From Desulfobulbaceae bacterium (GTDB lineage Bacteria > Desulfobacterota > Desulfobulbia > Desulfobulbales > Desulfobulbaceae), in the NCBI GenBank assembly GCA_011389815.1, contig JAABTP010000004.1, positions 1 to 64,000 on the forward strand: DNA of 64,000 nt. Reading direction: 5' to 3'. The notes under the pieces are model-generated. The model saw nothing but the letters and a program-made list of their open reading frames with translations. It was not told where the DNA came from and searched no databases. Positions within the stretch are counted from its first letter, which is position 1, and each line of letters begins with the position of its first letter. The position numbers were made by a program, and so were the translations under genes. Below are positions 54,261-62,373 of this stretch, in pieces.

Positions 54261-55985
54261 ATGAAACGACGAGTTCTCTACAGCGAGGCCAACTATCCCG
54301 TTATTGTGCGCAACAGGGGATATTTTGTCGATAAGACCCAGTACCTCGAACGGTTGGAGACCGTGGCCAATCCGGTTTTTCTCCGTCCCCGGCGTTTCGG
54401 CAAGACTCTGCTTTGTTCCATCCTGCGCCATTATTACGATCTGAATACTGCGGATGAGTTTGAGGAGCTGTTCGGTCATACCTGGATAGGAAGGCACCCG
54501 ACCGGCAATCAGAACAGCTGTATCATTCTGTCACTGAACTTCTCTCTGGTTGAGCTGGGCAGAGATATCCGAAGGATTGAACGGAATTTCCAGCAGTACT
54601 GCAACGGTGAGCTTGCTGATCTGCGGGATTTTTATCCTTCCCTGCTGGCGGAGCAGCCGGAAGTCATTATGGATGCTCCGGTGGCGGAAAACCTGACCAA
54701 GATACTGCGCTATCTGAAAAAGAATCGTTTGCCGCCCCTGTACATCATTATTGACGAATACGACAATTTCGCCAATCAGCTGGTGGTTGCCCATCAGGAT
54801 CGGCTCTATCGGGAGCTGACTGCGGATGACGGCTTTATGAAGACCTTTTTCAAGGCCATGAAGGCGGGCCGGGAAAACAGCACCATCCGTAATATCTTCA
54901 TCACCGGGGTGCTGCCCATCACCATGGATGATATGGCCTCTGGCTTTAATGTGGCCAACTTCATCACCCTGCATCCTCGATTCGAGCATATGCTGGGCTT
55001 TACCCAGGCGGAACTGGACGAGCTCCTGGATGCGGTCTATCAGGATTACGAGATTGATCCTGCCACCCGCAAAGAAGTCGGGGCGGTGATGAAAAATCAG
55101 TACAATGGTTATTCCTTTGTTCAGATGGGCGGAGAGGGTGTTTATAACTCCACCTCGGTGATGTATTTTCTCAACTGGTTTCAGGATTATCAGACCATTC
55201 CCAAACACCTGACCGACCTGAACCTGAAGACCGACATCTCCTGGGTCCGCCGCCTGACCGCCTCCAATCCGCGACTGACCGAAGAATTTGTCAACCGGCT
55301 GGCTGTCCATGGCACTATCCGCTATGATGATGTGATGCTGGTGGAGAAGTTCAACATGCACCAGTTTTTTGAAAAGGGCTTTTTCCCGATCTCGTTTTTT
55401 TATCTGGGTATGCTGACCCGAAAGGACGAGTATTTTCTGCAGCTGCCCAATCTGAACATGCGGCGGATATTCACCGAGTATTTCAACGAGATTCACCGGA
55501 TTGACGTATCCACACGCTACACCGAATTCATGCAGGCCTTTTCCGATAACCCGGAACTGGAGCCGCTCTTTGCGGGGTACTGGCAGGAGTATGTCTCCCA
55601 GTTGCCCGAGGCGATCTTTCAGCAGGTCAACGAGAATTTCTACCGCACCACCTTTTACGAGCTGTGCAGCCGTTATCTGTCGCGCTGGTTCACCTGGCAT
55701 GTGGAGCGTTCCTATCCGCAGGGGCGGAGCGACCTGGAGTTTGTGGGCAAGTATAACGAGATCTATGCCGGTCTGCGCTGGGTGATTGAGTTCAAGTATG
55801 TTTCCAATGCGGAACTGGGGCGATTGAAGACAGGCATTGCCGATTTTCAGCTCCGACCCGAGGATACGGAGCAGATAGCGGGGTATGCGGAAGGATTGCG
55901 GGAGGAATATCCAGAGGCGCGTATCTCCCTGTTCGTGATCTACTGCTTCGGTAATCAGGGGTTTTCTGTATTTCAGGTACCGTAG
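54261..55985 (+). CDS. AAA-ATPase-like protein with PD-(D/E)XK nuclease domain (DUF1703 type)
   Basis: The 574-residue protein starts MKRRVLYSEANYPVIV and has the family's RPRRFGKTLLCSIL P-loop variant, IIIDEYDNFA Walker B, LGFTQAELDELL and YNGYSF. The C-terminal nuclease-like domain has SDLEFV and WVIEFKYV, an E-x-K (EFK) pair. Such proteins are common in repeat-rich genomes, with unknown function and likely mobile or defence roles. It follows an Rpn remnant without clear promoter. Confidence 0.8.
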   Translation: MKRRVLYSEANYPVIVRNRGYFVDKTQYLERLETVANPVFLRPRRFGKTLLCSILRHYYDLNTADEFEELFGHTWIGRHPTGNQNSCIILSLNFSLVELGRDIRRIERNFQQYCNGELADLRDFYPSLLAEQPEVIMDAPVAENLTKILRYLKKNRLPPLYIIIDEYDNFANQLVVAHQDRLYRELTADDGFMKTFFKAMKAGRENSTIRNIFITGVLPITMDDMASGFNVANFITLHPRFEHMLGFTQAELDELLDAVYQDYEIDPATRKEVGAVMKNQYNGYSFVQMGGEGVYNSTSVMYFLNWFQDYQTIPKHLTDLNLKTDISWVRRLTASNPRLTEEFVNRLAVHGTIRYDDVMLVEKFNMHQFFEKGFFPISFFYLGMLTRKDEYFLQLPNLNMRRIFTEYFNEIHRIDVSTRYTEFMQAFSDNPELEPLFAGYWQEYVSQLPEAIFQQVNENFYRTTFYELCSRYLSRWFTWHVERSYPQGRSDLEFVGKYNEIYAGLRWVIEFKYVSNAELGRLKTGIADFQLRPEDTEQIAGYAEGLREEYPEARISLFVIYCFGNQGFSVFQVP

Positions 55986-56072
55986 GGGCGAATCCCTGTG
56001 TTCGCCCGTAATGATCACTCTGATTTTTCAGGCAGGCTCAGGGGCCTGCCCCTGCAAATCCTACTCATCTGA
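55984..56072. repeat. REP-like palindromes between AAA gene and cas6
   Basis: GTAGGGGCGAATCCCTGTGT (55984-56003) continues with TTCGCCC, pairing within itself. A downstream GGGGCCTGCCCC (near 56041) adds a second hairpin. Same class as the insert in the CobD-CobQ gene. Confidence 0.5.
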
Positions 56073-56083
56073 AAACCTCTGAC

Positions 56084-57022
56084 ATGAAAGACTGCACCCC
56101 CAACCTCATCATCGCTGAATACCGCTTCACCTTTACGGCCCGTGATCATCTCACCCTGCCGCTTTTTTCCGACCCGCTCCGTCGCAGTGTGTTCGGACTG
56201 GCCCTGCATCAGCAGAGCTGTATTACCCCGGATGCTGATTGCGCCGACTGCATGCTCGGACATCAATGCGATTTTGCTTTTTTCATCAAAGGGCTGAGAC
56301 CGCCGGAAGCCAGGATGATGCGCAAGGTGGGTACAGTGCCGCTGCCCCATATCTTTCACAGTGACCAATGCGGTGCGGCGAGCATTGCTCCGGGTGGGTT
56401 ATTTACTCACGGATTGGTGTTGGCCGGTGCAGCCTGCAAACGCCTGTCTGCGGTGATCCGGGCTATGGAAAAATCAGGGCAGCTGGGCTTTGGTTCGGAT
56501 CGGGCAAAGGCGGAGTTGATCCAGGTCAGTCAGGTTTTGCCTGGTAGTCAGCGGCTGCTCCGGGACCGGCAGGGGGAGGTTCAGGAGGGTGTTATGGAGC
56601 CAATGCCGGTGCCGCCTGCACCTGCTGCTCTGCGCCTCCAGTTTGTTACGCCCTACCTGCCTTCGGATACATCCTTTCGGCCAGAGACCCTTGAGATCAG
56701 TCGCCTGCTCATGGCTGTGATCCGGCGTGTCTCTCTGCTTCAGTATTTTTATATGGGTTGTCCCCTGGAGGCCGACTTCCGGGCACTCAAGGAATGTGCT
56801 GCCCAGTCCGAGGTCATTGGTATTGCGCTGCGTTTGCACAAAACCACCTGCTGGTCAGCACGACAAGGCAGGGCGGTGGAGTTCAGGGGCTTTCTCGGGA
56901 CAGTGGATTTTACGCCTGCGGAACCGGAGCTGTTCTGGCCTTTTCTCTATCTCGGCCAGTGGCTGCATATCGGAAAACAGGCCAGTAAGGGGTTTGGGCG
57001 GTATCAGTTGCTGGAAAGGTGA
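56084..57022 (+). CDS. cas6: Cas6-family pre-crRNA endoribonuclease (RAMP)
   Basis: Cas6 cuts the array transcript within repeats to make crRNAs. The 312-residue protein has a Cys-containing segment DCADCMLGHQCDFAF (about 47-61) and a C-terminal RAMP domain with GFLGTVDFTPAEPELFWPFL and the G-rich GKQASKGFGRY loop, matching Cas6 proteins of type III systems. The catalytic His is not certain. It is 4.6 kb from the array and 7 kb from cmr1. Tail overlaps the Fic gene by 19 bp. Confidence 0.8.
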   Translation: MKDCTPNLIIAEYRFTFTARDHLTLPLFSDPLRRSVFGLALHQQSCITPDADCADCMLGHQCDFAFFIKGLRPPEARMMRKVGTVPLPHIFHSDQCGAASIAPGGLFTHGLVLAGAACKRLSAVIRAMEKSGQLGFGSDRAKAELIQVSQVLPGSQRLLRDRQGEVQEGVMEPMPVPPAPAALRLQFVTPYLPSDTSFRPETLEISRLLMAVIRRVSLLQYFYMGCPLEADFRALKECAAQSEVIGIALRLHKTTCWSARQGRAVEFRGFLGTVDFTPAEPELFWPFLYLGQWLHIGKQASKGFGRYQLLER

Positions 57023-58188
57023 TTTTCGGCTGTTTCAGTGCCCTGATTCATCAGATCAATATACGCAGTATAGCTGTACAGCCGGTTGCGCTGCTGCCCG
57101 CTGATTTCCGTGACCACACCCAGCTGTTCCAGGCGCAGCAGGACAGAATTGACCGTTGCCGGTGACAGGGCGGTTTTTTCTGCCAGCTGTCCGGACGAGA
57201 CGATGGGCTGTTCCAGGAGCACCTGCTGTATCCGTAAAGCGGATCCCGCTGTCCTGCCAAGCGCATTGATCCGCTGTCGATCCGTTTCAGCAAGTTGGGC
57301 CAGATTGCGGGCCGTCTCCACAGCCAGACCAGCTGTTGCAATGATCGCATCGGCAAAGAATTCCAACCAGCTTTCCCAATCTCCGGTCAGGCGAACATGA
57401 TTTAGCAGGCTATAATACTGCTGTCGGTGGCTTTTGAAATACAGACTGAGATAGAGCAGAGGCTCGTGCAGTATCCCTTCCGAGGAGAGCAGCAGGGTGA
57501 TCAGCAAACGGCCCAGCCTGCCGTTGCCGTCCAGGAAGGGATGAATAGTTTCAAACTGGACATGGGCCAGAGCCGCCTTAACCAGGGATGGTGTTTTTTC
57601 CGGTTGATCATGGAGGAAATATTCCAGTGCGCCCATGCATTGTATGAGTCGGTCAGCAGGGGGCGGGACAAAACAGGCATTTCCTGGCCTGGTTCCGCCG
57701 ATCCAGTTTTGACTGCGTCGGAATTCTCCCGGTGTTTGCTGACTTCCTCTCCCCTTGCTCAGCAGGACGGCATGCATCTCTTTAAGCAGACGGAGCGAGA
57801 GGGGAAAACCTTCTTCTATCCTGAGCAGCCCGTGCTGCAGGGCTGCCACGTAATTGCTCACCTCTTGTACGTCATTCAGGGGGACGCCCGGCTGTCGATT
57901 GACTTCATGCAGAAGAAGGTCGGAAAGGGAGGATTGGGTTCCCTCAATCTGCGACGAAAGTACAGCCTCTTTGCGCACGTACATATAGAGGAACAAACCG
58001 GTGTCCGGGACCAGCACGGAAACAGCGTCCAGACGGCCCAGGGCCACCAGGGCGCGGTCGAACTTGTCGCGCAGCTCTGCATTCCAGACCAGAGGCGGGT
58101 CTGGCGGCAGTGGCGCTGGAATAAAGGCCTGGACTGCTTCTCCCACCGTGCTTACGGTGGTGTAACTCCCTTGCAGATCGCGTTTCAT
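57004..58188 (-). CDS. Fic-domain protein (AMPylation-type enzyme) with N-terminal inhibitory motif
   Basis: ATG 58188 gives 394 residues. HPFLDGNGRLGR is the Fic catalytic motif, with the His, Asn and two Arg intact. SSQIEGT near residue 85 fits the (S/T)xxxE(G/N) inhibitory helix of class II Fic proteins. A C-terminal winged helix (TALSPATVNSVLLRLEQLG) may bind DNA. Such proteins transfer AMP to target proteins; the target is unknown. Confidence 0.85.
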   Translation of the reverse strand: MKRDLQGSYTTVSTVGEAVQAFIPAPLPPDPPLVWNAELRDKFDRALVALGRLDAVSVLVPDTGLFLYMYVRKEAVLSSQIEGTQSSLSDLLLHEVNRQPGVPLNDVQEVSNYVAALQHGLLRIEEGFPLSLRLLKEMHAVLLSKGRGSQQTPGEFRRSQNWIGGTRPGNACFVPPPADRLIQCMGALEYFLHDQPEKTPSLVKAALAHVQFETIHPFLDGNGRLGRLLITLLLSSEGILHEPLLYLSLYFKSHRQQYYSLLNHVRLTGDWESWLEFFADAIIATAGLAVETARNLAQLAETDRQRINALGRTAGSALRIQQVLLEQPIVSSGQLAEKTALSPATVNSVLLRLEQLGVVTEISGQQRNRLYSYTAYIDLMNQGTETAENHLSSN

Positions 58189-58320
58189 CGTTTTTTGTTG
58201 TCCCACCCCGAGGGGCGGATGGAAGGTTATTTTATTTTTTGAAATAAGCAGTGTTGTTATTTTAAGTTCAGCTTCATTTTAAAATAACGTTTTTTGAGCG
58301 GGTGAGCTACGATTTTTTGC

Positions 58321-58433
58321 TGGTACCCAAGCTCTGCTTGGGTACTTTGAATACAGAAGCTCCGGCTTCGGAAAATGAAGCGGAGCTTCGGAAAAAGCGG
58401 TTCCCAAGCCGGAGCTTGGGAACCAGACAAAAA
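58321..58433. repeat. Cluster of CCAAGC/GCTTGG palindromes
   Basis: GTACCCAAGC-TCT-GCTTGGGTAC (about 58322-58344) and GGTTCCCAAGC-CGGA-GCTTGGGAACC (about 58400-58425) are perfect hairpins. Between them is a GAAGCTCCGGCTTCGG palindrome. They form a compact REP block without gene content. Confidence 0.6.
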
Positions 58434-58519
58434 AGCGGCTACTGCTGGTAAGCAGCGGTCGCAAGACGTTATTTGAATAATTAGTTCGCGTGCAGCCACG
58501 AAACATGAGCAGAGGGATT

Positions 58520-58756
58520 ATGAAGAAAACAGCTAATCATTCAGAGAGTGACGACCTGAAACCTGAATATAACTTCGATTACAGCAAGGCACGCCCCAAT
58601 CGGTTTGCCGAACGGGTTACCGAGGATAACGTGGTGGTTGTGCTTGACTCGGATGTGGCTCAAGTCTTTTCTTCTGCCGAGGACGTAAACGCTGTCCTGC
58701 GTGCGCTCATTCAAAATATGCCTAAAATTTCCTCCCCGGCGGCAAAGGCATCTTAA
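58520..58756 (+). CDS. Small antitoxin-like protein, no partner seen
   Basis: ATG 58520 follows AGAGGG. The 78-residue product has an early DLKPEYNFDYSKARPNRFAE segment and VVVVLDSDVAQVFSSAEDVN, recalling small proteins often annotated as antitoxins. No toxin lies beside it. It is immediately followed by a solitary CRISPR-repeat fragment. Confidence 0.45.
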   Translation: MKKTANHSESDDLKPEYNFDYSKARPNRFAERVTEDNVVVVLDSDVAQVFSSAEDVNAVLRALIQNMPKISSPAAKAS

Positions 58757-58765
58757 CAGTTGGAA

Positions 58766-58822
58766 CACCTACCCTATGAAGAGGGTATTAAGACAAGGGG
58801 CGGATCTATGTGTCCGCCCCTT
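58766..58822 (+). repeat. Solitary CRISPR-repeat fragment followed by REP hairpin
   Basis: 29 nt (58766-58794) match the last 29 nt of the array repeat exactly. AAGGGGCGGA (58795-58804) then pairs with TCCGCCCCTT (58813-58822). The array's 5' part GTCGTAG is missing. Confidence 0.8.
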
Positions 58823-58858
58823 CCTGTTTCCACTGCGAGAGTGTGAACATGCAGAATA

Positions 58859-58950
58859 CTCAGGGTGTTACCCTGAGCTGAAGAGATATAGCCCCTTCGG
58901 GGCAATGCCCTGAAAGGGCAATATGTAGCCAGGCCGGGGTAACACCCCGG
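58859..58950. repeat. Four tandem palindromes before Rpn copy 2
   Basis: CTCAGGGTGTTACCCTGAG (58859-58877), GCCCCTTCGGGGC (58891-58903), GCCCTGAAAGGGC (58907-58919) and CCGGGGTAACACCCCGG (58934-58950). The first matches 5040-5058, and the last matches 54012-54028. Confidence 0.65.
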
Positions 58951-59035
58951 ACGAAGCAGAGTCTCACCCGCAATTCTTTCAGCCCCCCTCCCTACGCCAT
59001 TGCCAAAACCGGCGCATATCGGTTATATTGACGGC

Positions 59036-60040
59036 ATGAGCACGGTAACCAATCCCCACGACCATGTTTTTCGGCAGACCTTCGGGCAGCCCGAGGTGGC
59101 GGCAGGCTATTTCCGTCATAATCTTCCGGAAGAACTGCTGGAGCATATTGATCTGGAAACGCTGGAGCGGATTCCAGATACCTTTGTTGATCCCGAGCTG
59201 CACCCTTCGGCATCCGACCTGCTCTACACCGTGGATTACACGCCCGTACAGGGCGGCGAGACAAAAAAACTCCTGCTCTATCTGCTCCTTGAGCACAAGA
59301 GCTATGCCGACCCCATGACCGTGTTTCAGGTTCTGCGTTATATGGTGCGTATCTGGGAAGAATACTGTGCAGCACATCCCAAGGCAACAACGCTACCGCC
59401 TGTGTATCCGATGATCATCTATCACGGGCCACGACCCTGGCAACATCCGGTGAATTTTCATTCTCTGTTCACGGTTCAGGAACCGGCTCTGCTGTCGCGT
59501 CTGCCGGAATTCGCTCCGGTGCTTCAGGATTTTTCCCGGCTGGACGACCGGGATATTCGGGGCGGAGTTTCGGCCCGGACTGTGCTACTGACACTGAAAC
59601 ATGTTTTTCGTGACGATTTACTGGAGCGGCTGCCGGAAATACTGGCCCAGGCTCAGGAGATGCTGAAAAATGAAAACGGACGGGAAATTATATTCACCCT
59701 GCTCTATTATCTCACTGAGGGCACGGGGAAACTGGACGAAGAAACACTTGGAGCAGTTCTGGAAGATTCTGTTCACGGAGGTGGTATTATGCAGTCTTTT
59801 TTAAAGAAATATTATGATCAGGGGCTTGAAAAGGGTGTGCAGCAAGGGATTCAAAAGGGCGTACAGCAGGGAATGCAACAGGGTGAGCAGCGGGTTCTTT
59901 CACGCCTGCTGAGAAAACGCTTCGGAGACCTGCCTGAGTGGACGGAGCAGATGCTGAAAGAGGCGTCAGGCAGGATGCTTGAGGTCTGGTCCGAGCGTAT
60001 TTTCACCGCTACCACCCTTGAGGATGTCTTTGCCGAATAA
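59036..60040 (+). CDS. Rpn-family recombination-promoting nuclease / putative transposase, copy 2
   Basis: ATG 59036 gives 334 residues. It shares the whole plan of copy 1, including LEHKS of the PD-(D/E)XK core. From ACCAATCC the first about 450 bp appear identical to copy 1. The C-terminal (QQG-x) repeat has one unit more (GVQQGIQKGVQQGMQQGEQ), which accounts for the four extra residues. It marks the right end of the island. Confidence 0.82.
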   Translation: MSTVTNPHDHVFRQTFGQPEVAAGYFRHNLPEELLEHIDLETLERIPDTFVDPELHPSASDLLYTVDYTPVQGGETKKLLLYLLLEHKSYADPMTVFQVLRYMVRIWEEYCAAHPKATTLPPVYPMIIYHGPRPWQHPVNFHSLFTVQEPALLSRLPEFAPVLQDFSRLDDRDIRGGVSARTVLLTLKHVFRDDLLERLPEILAQAQEMLKNENGREIIFTLLYYLTEGTGKLDEETLGAVLEDSVHGGGIMQSFLKKYYDQGLEKGVQQGIQKGVQQGMQQGEQRVLSRLLRKRFGDLPEWTEQMLKEASGRMLEVWSERIFTATTLEDVFAE

Positions 60041-60352
60041 AGCCTGTTCTGCCCTATGAAGAGGGTATTGAGATGTAGGGGCAGACCCGTGTGTCTGTCC
60101 TTGTACGCGCCACCCCGGCTGAAAAAACCGACCGCTTTTTTCTACACCCTTGCCGGGACATAAGCAGCCGACAGCCTCTTTTTCTTTCTTATAGATACCA
60201 CAACGCTAACCTTGTCTTGCCCTTGCTTTTTTCATGCGGTATATAGGGGAAACAGACAAACAGGTTCGCGCCCCTGTGTCGGTACGGAGTATCCCGATCA
60301 GAGATAATCGGGCAGACACGCAGCTCTGCCCTACGCCAAATGACAAAAGACT
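60041..60352. repeat. CRISPR-repeat-like core, REP hairpin and gap before cobT
   Basis: CCCTATGAAGAGGGTATT (60052-60069) is identical to the CRISPR repeat core and is followed by GTAGGGGCAGACCCGTGTG, a REP half. Further palindromic words (GGGCAGACACG, AGCTCTGCCC) lie near 60310. No gene is seen up to cobT. Confidence 0.6.
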
Positions 60353-61456
60353 ATGCCAACAACATATCAACCCAACAGATCTGACAACGTGGATTATCTT
60401 GAAGCCACCTTTCGTAAAATTTTCCCCCAGGACAGCGAATATCGGGATAAAGCCACAGCCCGGCTTGAGCAGCTGACCATGCCCCATTGGGCCTTGGGAG
60501 ATCTTATGGATCTGGCCGTGGATCTGGCCGGGATGACCCGTTCCATGCATCCCCCGGTGCAGCGGAAGAGGGTGGTGGTTATGGTGGGTGATCACGGGGT
60601 CACTGCAGAAGGGGTGTCTAAATATCCGGCTGAGGTCACGGCACAGATGGTCTCTAATTTTGTCAATGGCGGGGCTGGCATTAACGCCTTGGCCCGGCAG
60701 GCCGGAGCAGAGGTTGCTGTGGTGGATATGGGATGCTCTGAGGATCTCTCTGATCTGGTGAAACAAGGCAAGATTATCTCCAAAAAGATAGCTGCCGGCA
60801 CCGAGAACATGGTCTACGGACCAGCCATGACCCGTACCCAGGCGGTCATGGCCGTGGAAGCTGGTATTGAGGTGGCTGAACAAATGGCCTCAGAGGTGGA
60901 CATCTTTGCCACCGGCGATATGGGCATAGGCAATACCACTGCCAGTACCGCTGTTATTGCAGCTATGACGGACAAGACTCTGGATCAGCTGACCGGGAGG
61001 GGAACCGGCCTGGATGATGAGCAGCTGGAGCATAAGAAACGAATTCTGGCCAAGATCCTGCAAATGAATAAACCTGACAGCAACGACGGCCTGGACGTGC
61101 TGGCCAGGGTGGGGGGCTATGAGATTGGCGGGATTGCCGGGCTGATCATCGGGGCTGCGGCCCAGCAAAAGCCGGTGCTGGTAGACGGTTTTATCTCTAC
61201 TGCCGGGGCCTTGATCGCCTGCAAGTTGGAGCCTTTTGTCAGGGATTATATCATCTGTGCCCATCGCTCTGTAGAGCAGGGCCATGCCGTGATGCAGGAG
61301 CAGATCAGGTGCAAGCCCCTGTTGGATCTCAATCTGCGTCTTGGGGAGGGTACCGGAGCTGCCCTGGCCATGAACGTGGTTGAGGCGGCTGTGGCTGTGC
61401 TTACCGAAGTGTCCACCTTTGCCGATGCCGGGGTCACGGGAACCCCAACAGAATGA
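60353..61456 (+). CDS. cobT: Nicotinate-nucleotide:dimethylbenzimidazole phosphoribosyltransferase
   Basis: CobT makes alpha-ribazole phosphate, the activated lower ligand of cobalamin. The 367-residue protein has VVVMVGDHGVTAEGVSKYP, NFVNGGAGINALARQ, ATGDMGIGNTTASTAV and the C-terminal RLGEGTGAALAM with the catalytic Glu. The stop overlaps cobS by ATGA, so they are coupled. Confidence 0.93.
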   Translation: MPTTYQPNRSDNVDYLEATFRKIFPQDSEYRDKATARLEQLTMPHWALGDLMDLAVDLAGMTRSMHPPVQRKRVVVMVGDHGVTAEGVSKYPAEVTAQMVSNFVNGGAGINALARQAGAEVAVVDMGCSEDLSDLVKQGKIISKKIAAGTENMVYGPAMTRTQAVMAVEAGIEVAEQMASEVDIFATGDMGIGNTTASTAVIAAMTDKTLDQLTGRGTGLDDEQLEHKKRILAKILQMNKPDSNDGLDVLARVGGYEIGGIAGLIIGAAAQQKPVLVDGFISTAGALIACKLEPFVRDYIICAHRSVEQGHAVMQEQIRCKPLLDLNLRLGEGTGAALAMNVVEAAVAVLTEVSTFADAGVTGTPTE

Positions 61457-62373
61457 AGTTCCTCAACAGACGCAGCTCCGGCAACAGGCGCAGAAAAAAG
61501 ACATCGCGGTTTCAAAGACAAGTTTCTGAGAAACAAGAAAAAGCTCCGCAAAGGAAGAGCGAATCCAGATCCAGTCAGCCGCTGAACAGAAGCATCATTA
61601 CCGCAATTGGCTCCTTTGTTGCGGCTCTGCGTTTTCTCTCTATTATTCCTGTTTCCGACAGCTTCGGAACGAACGAGGAAGAACTGGCCCGATCAGTGCC
61701 TTTTTTCCCCTTGGTTGGCCTGTTCTTTAGCTGTATAGCCTTGCCCCTGGCCTGGGGCTTGTACATGGTTTTGCCGTCTGCGGTGGCAGCAGTACTGATG
61801 GTTTTTCTCCTGCTTGGTTTTTCCGGTGGATTGCATTTGGACGGATTAGCTGACACGGCAGATGGTTTTTTCAGTGCCCGGCCTCGGGAACGGATGCTGG
61901 AAATCATGCGGGATTCAGCCACCGGTGCTATGGGGGTGATGGCCCTGCTTCTTCTGCTCTCTCTCAAGATTGCCTGTCTGGCTGCTCTTCCAGCTCTAGG
62001 AGACAAGCTCTTTCTTGCAGTTTTCTTCATGCCCATTGCAGGGCGTATCGCCATTCTCCTGCTCATGGCCTTATTGCCCTATGCTCGCCCCGAAGGCGGG
62101 TTGGGAACCCTGTTTAAAGATTCCTTTGCCACCAATCAGGCCCGGCTCAGGGCCTTGGCTGTTATGCTGGTTTTCAGTGGTATCTCCTGGGCCGCCGCAG
62201 GGCCACAGGGGATTCTTGCTGTCTGTGCGGTTCTGCTCATCACTGCTCTGTTCGCTCTCTTTTGTCGGCAAAAGATCGGCGGAGTGACCGGAGATACCTT
62301 GGGCGCAGCCTGCGAGTTAGCTGAAGCCACCATTGCCCTGGTTTTTGTCCTTCAGTTGGGCAGCGGAGTATGA
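61453..62373 (+). CDS. cobS: Adenosylcobinamide-GDP ribazoletransferase (cobalamin synthase)
   Basis: CobS joins adenosylcobinamide-GDP and alpha-ribazole in the membrane. The protein has about six membrane segments and motifs [40 protein letters not shown] and [14 protein letters not shown] basic N-terminal extension of about 50 residues (many Arg/Lys) precedes the usual start at [13 protein letters not shown]. It overlaps the next gene by ATGA. Confidence 0.92.
   Translation: MKFLNRRSSGNRRRKKTSRFQRQVSEKQEKAPQRKSESRSSQPLNRSIITAIGSFVAALRFLSIIPVSDSFGTNEEELARSVPFFPLVGLFFSCIALPLAWGLYMVLPSAVAAVLMVFLLLGFSGGLHLDGLADTADGFFSARPRERMLEIMRDSATGAMGVMALLLLLSLKIACLAALPALGDKLFLAVFFMPIAGRIAILLLMALLPYARPEGGLGTLFKDSFATNQARLRALAVMLVFSGISWAAAGPQGILAVCAVLLITALFALFCRQKIGGVTGDTLGAACELAEATIALVFVLQLGSGV

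Noticed and set aside
54531-56018. Long antisense ORF across the AAA/nuclease gene
   Set aside because: Antisense shadow of a well-supported gene. Length is due to the GC-rich codon bias.
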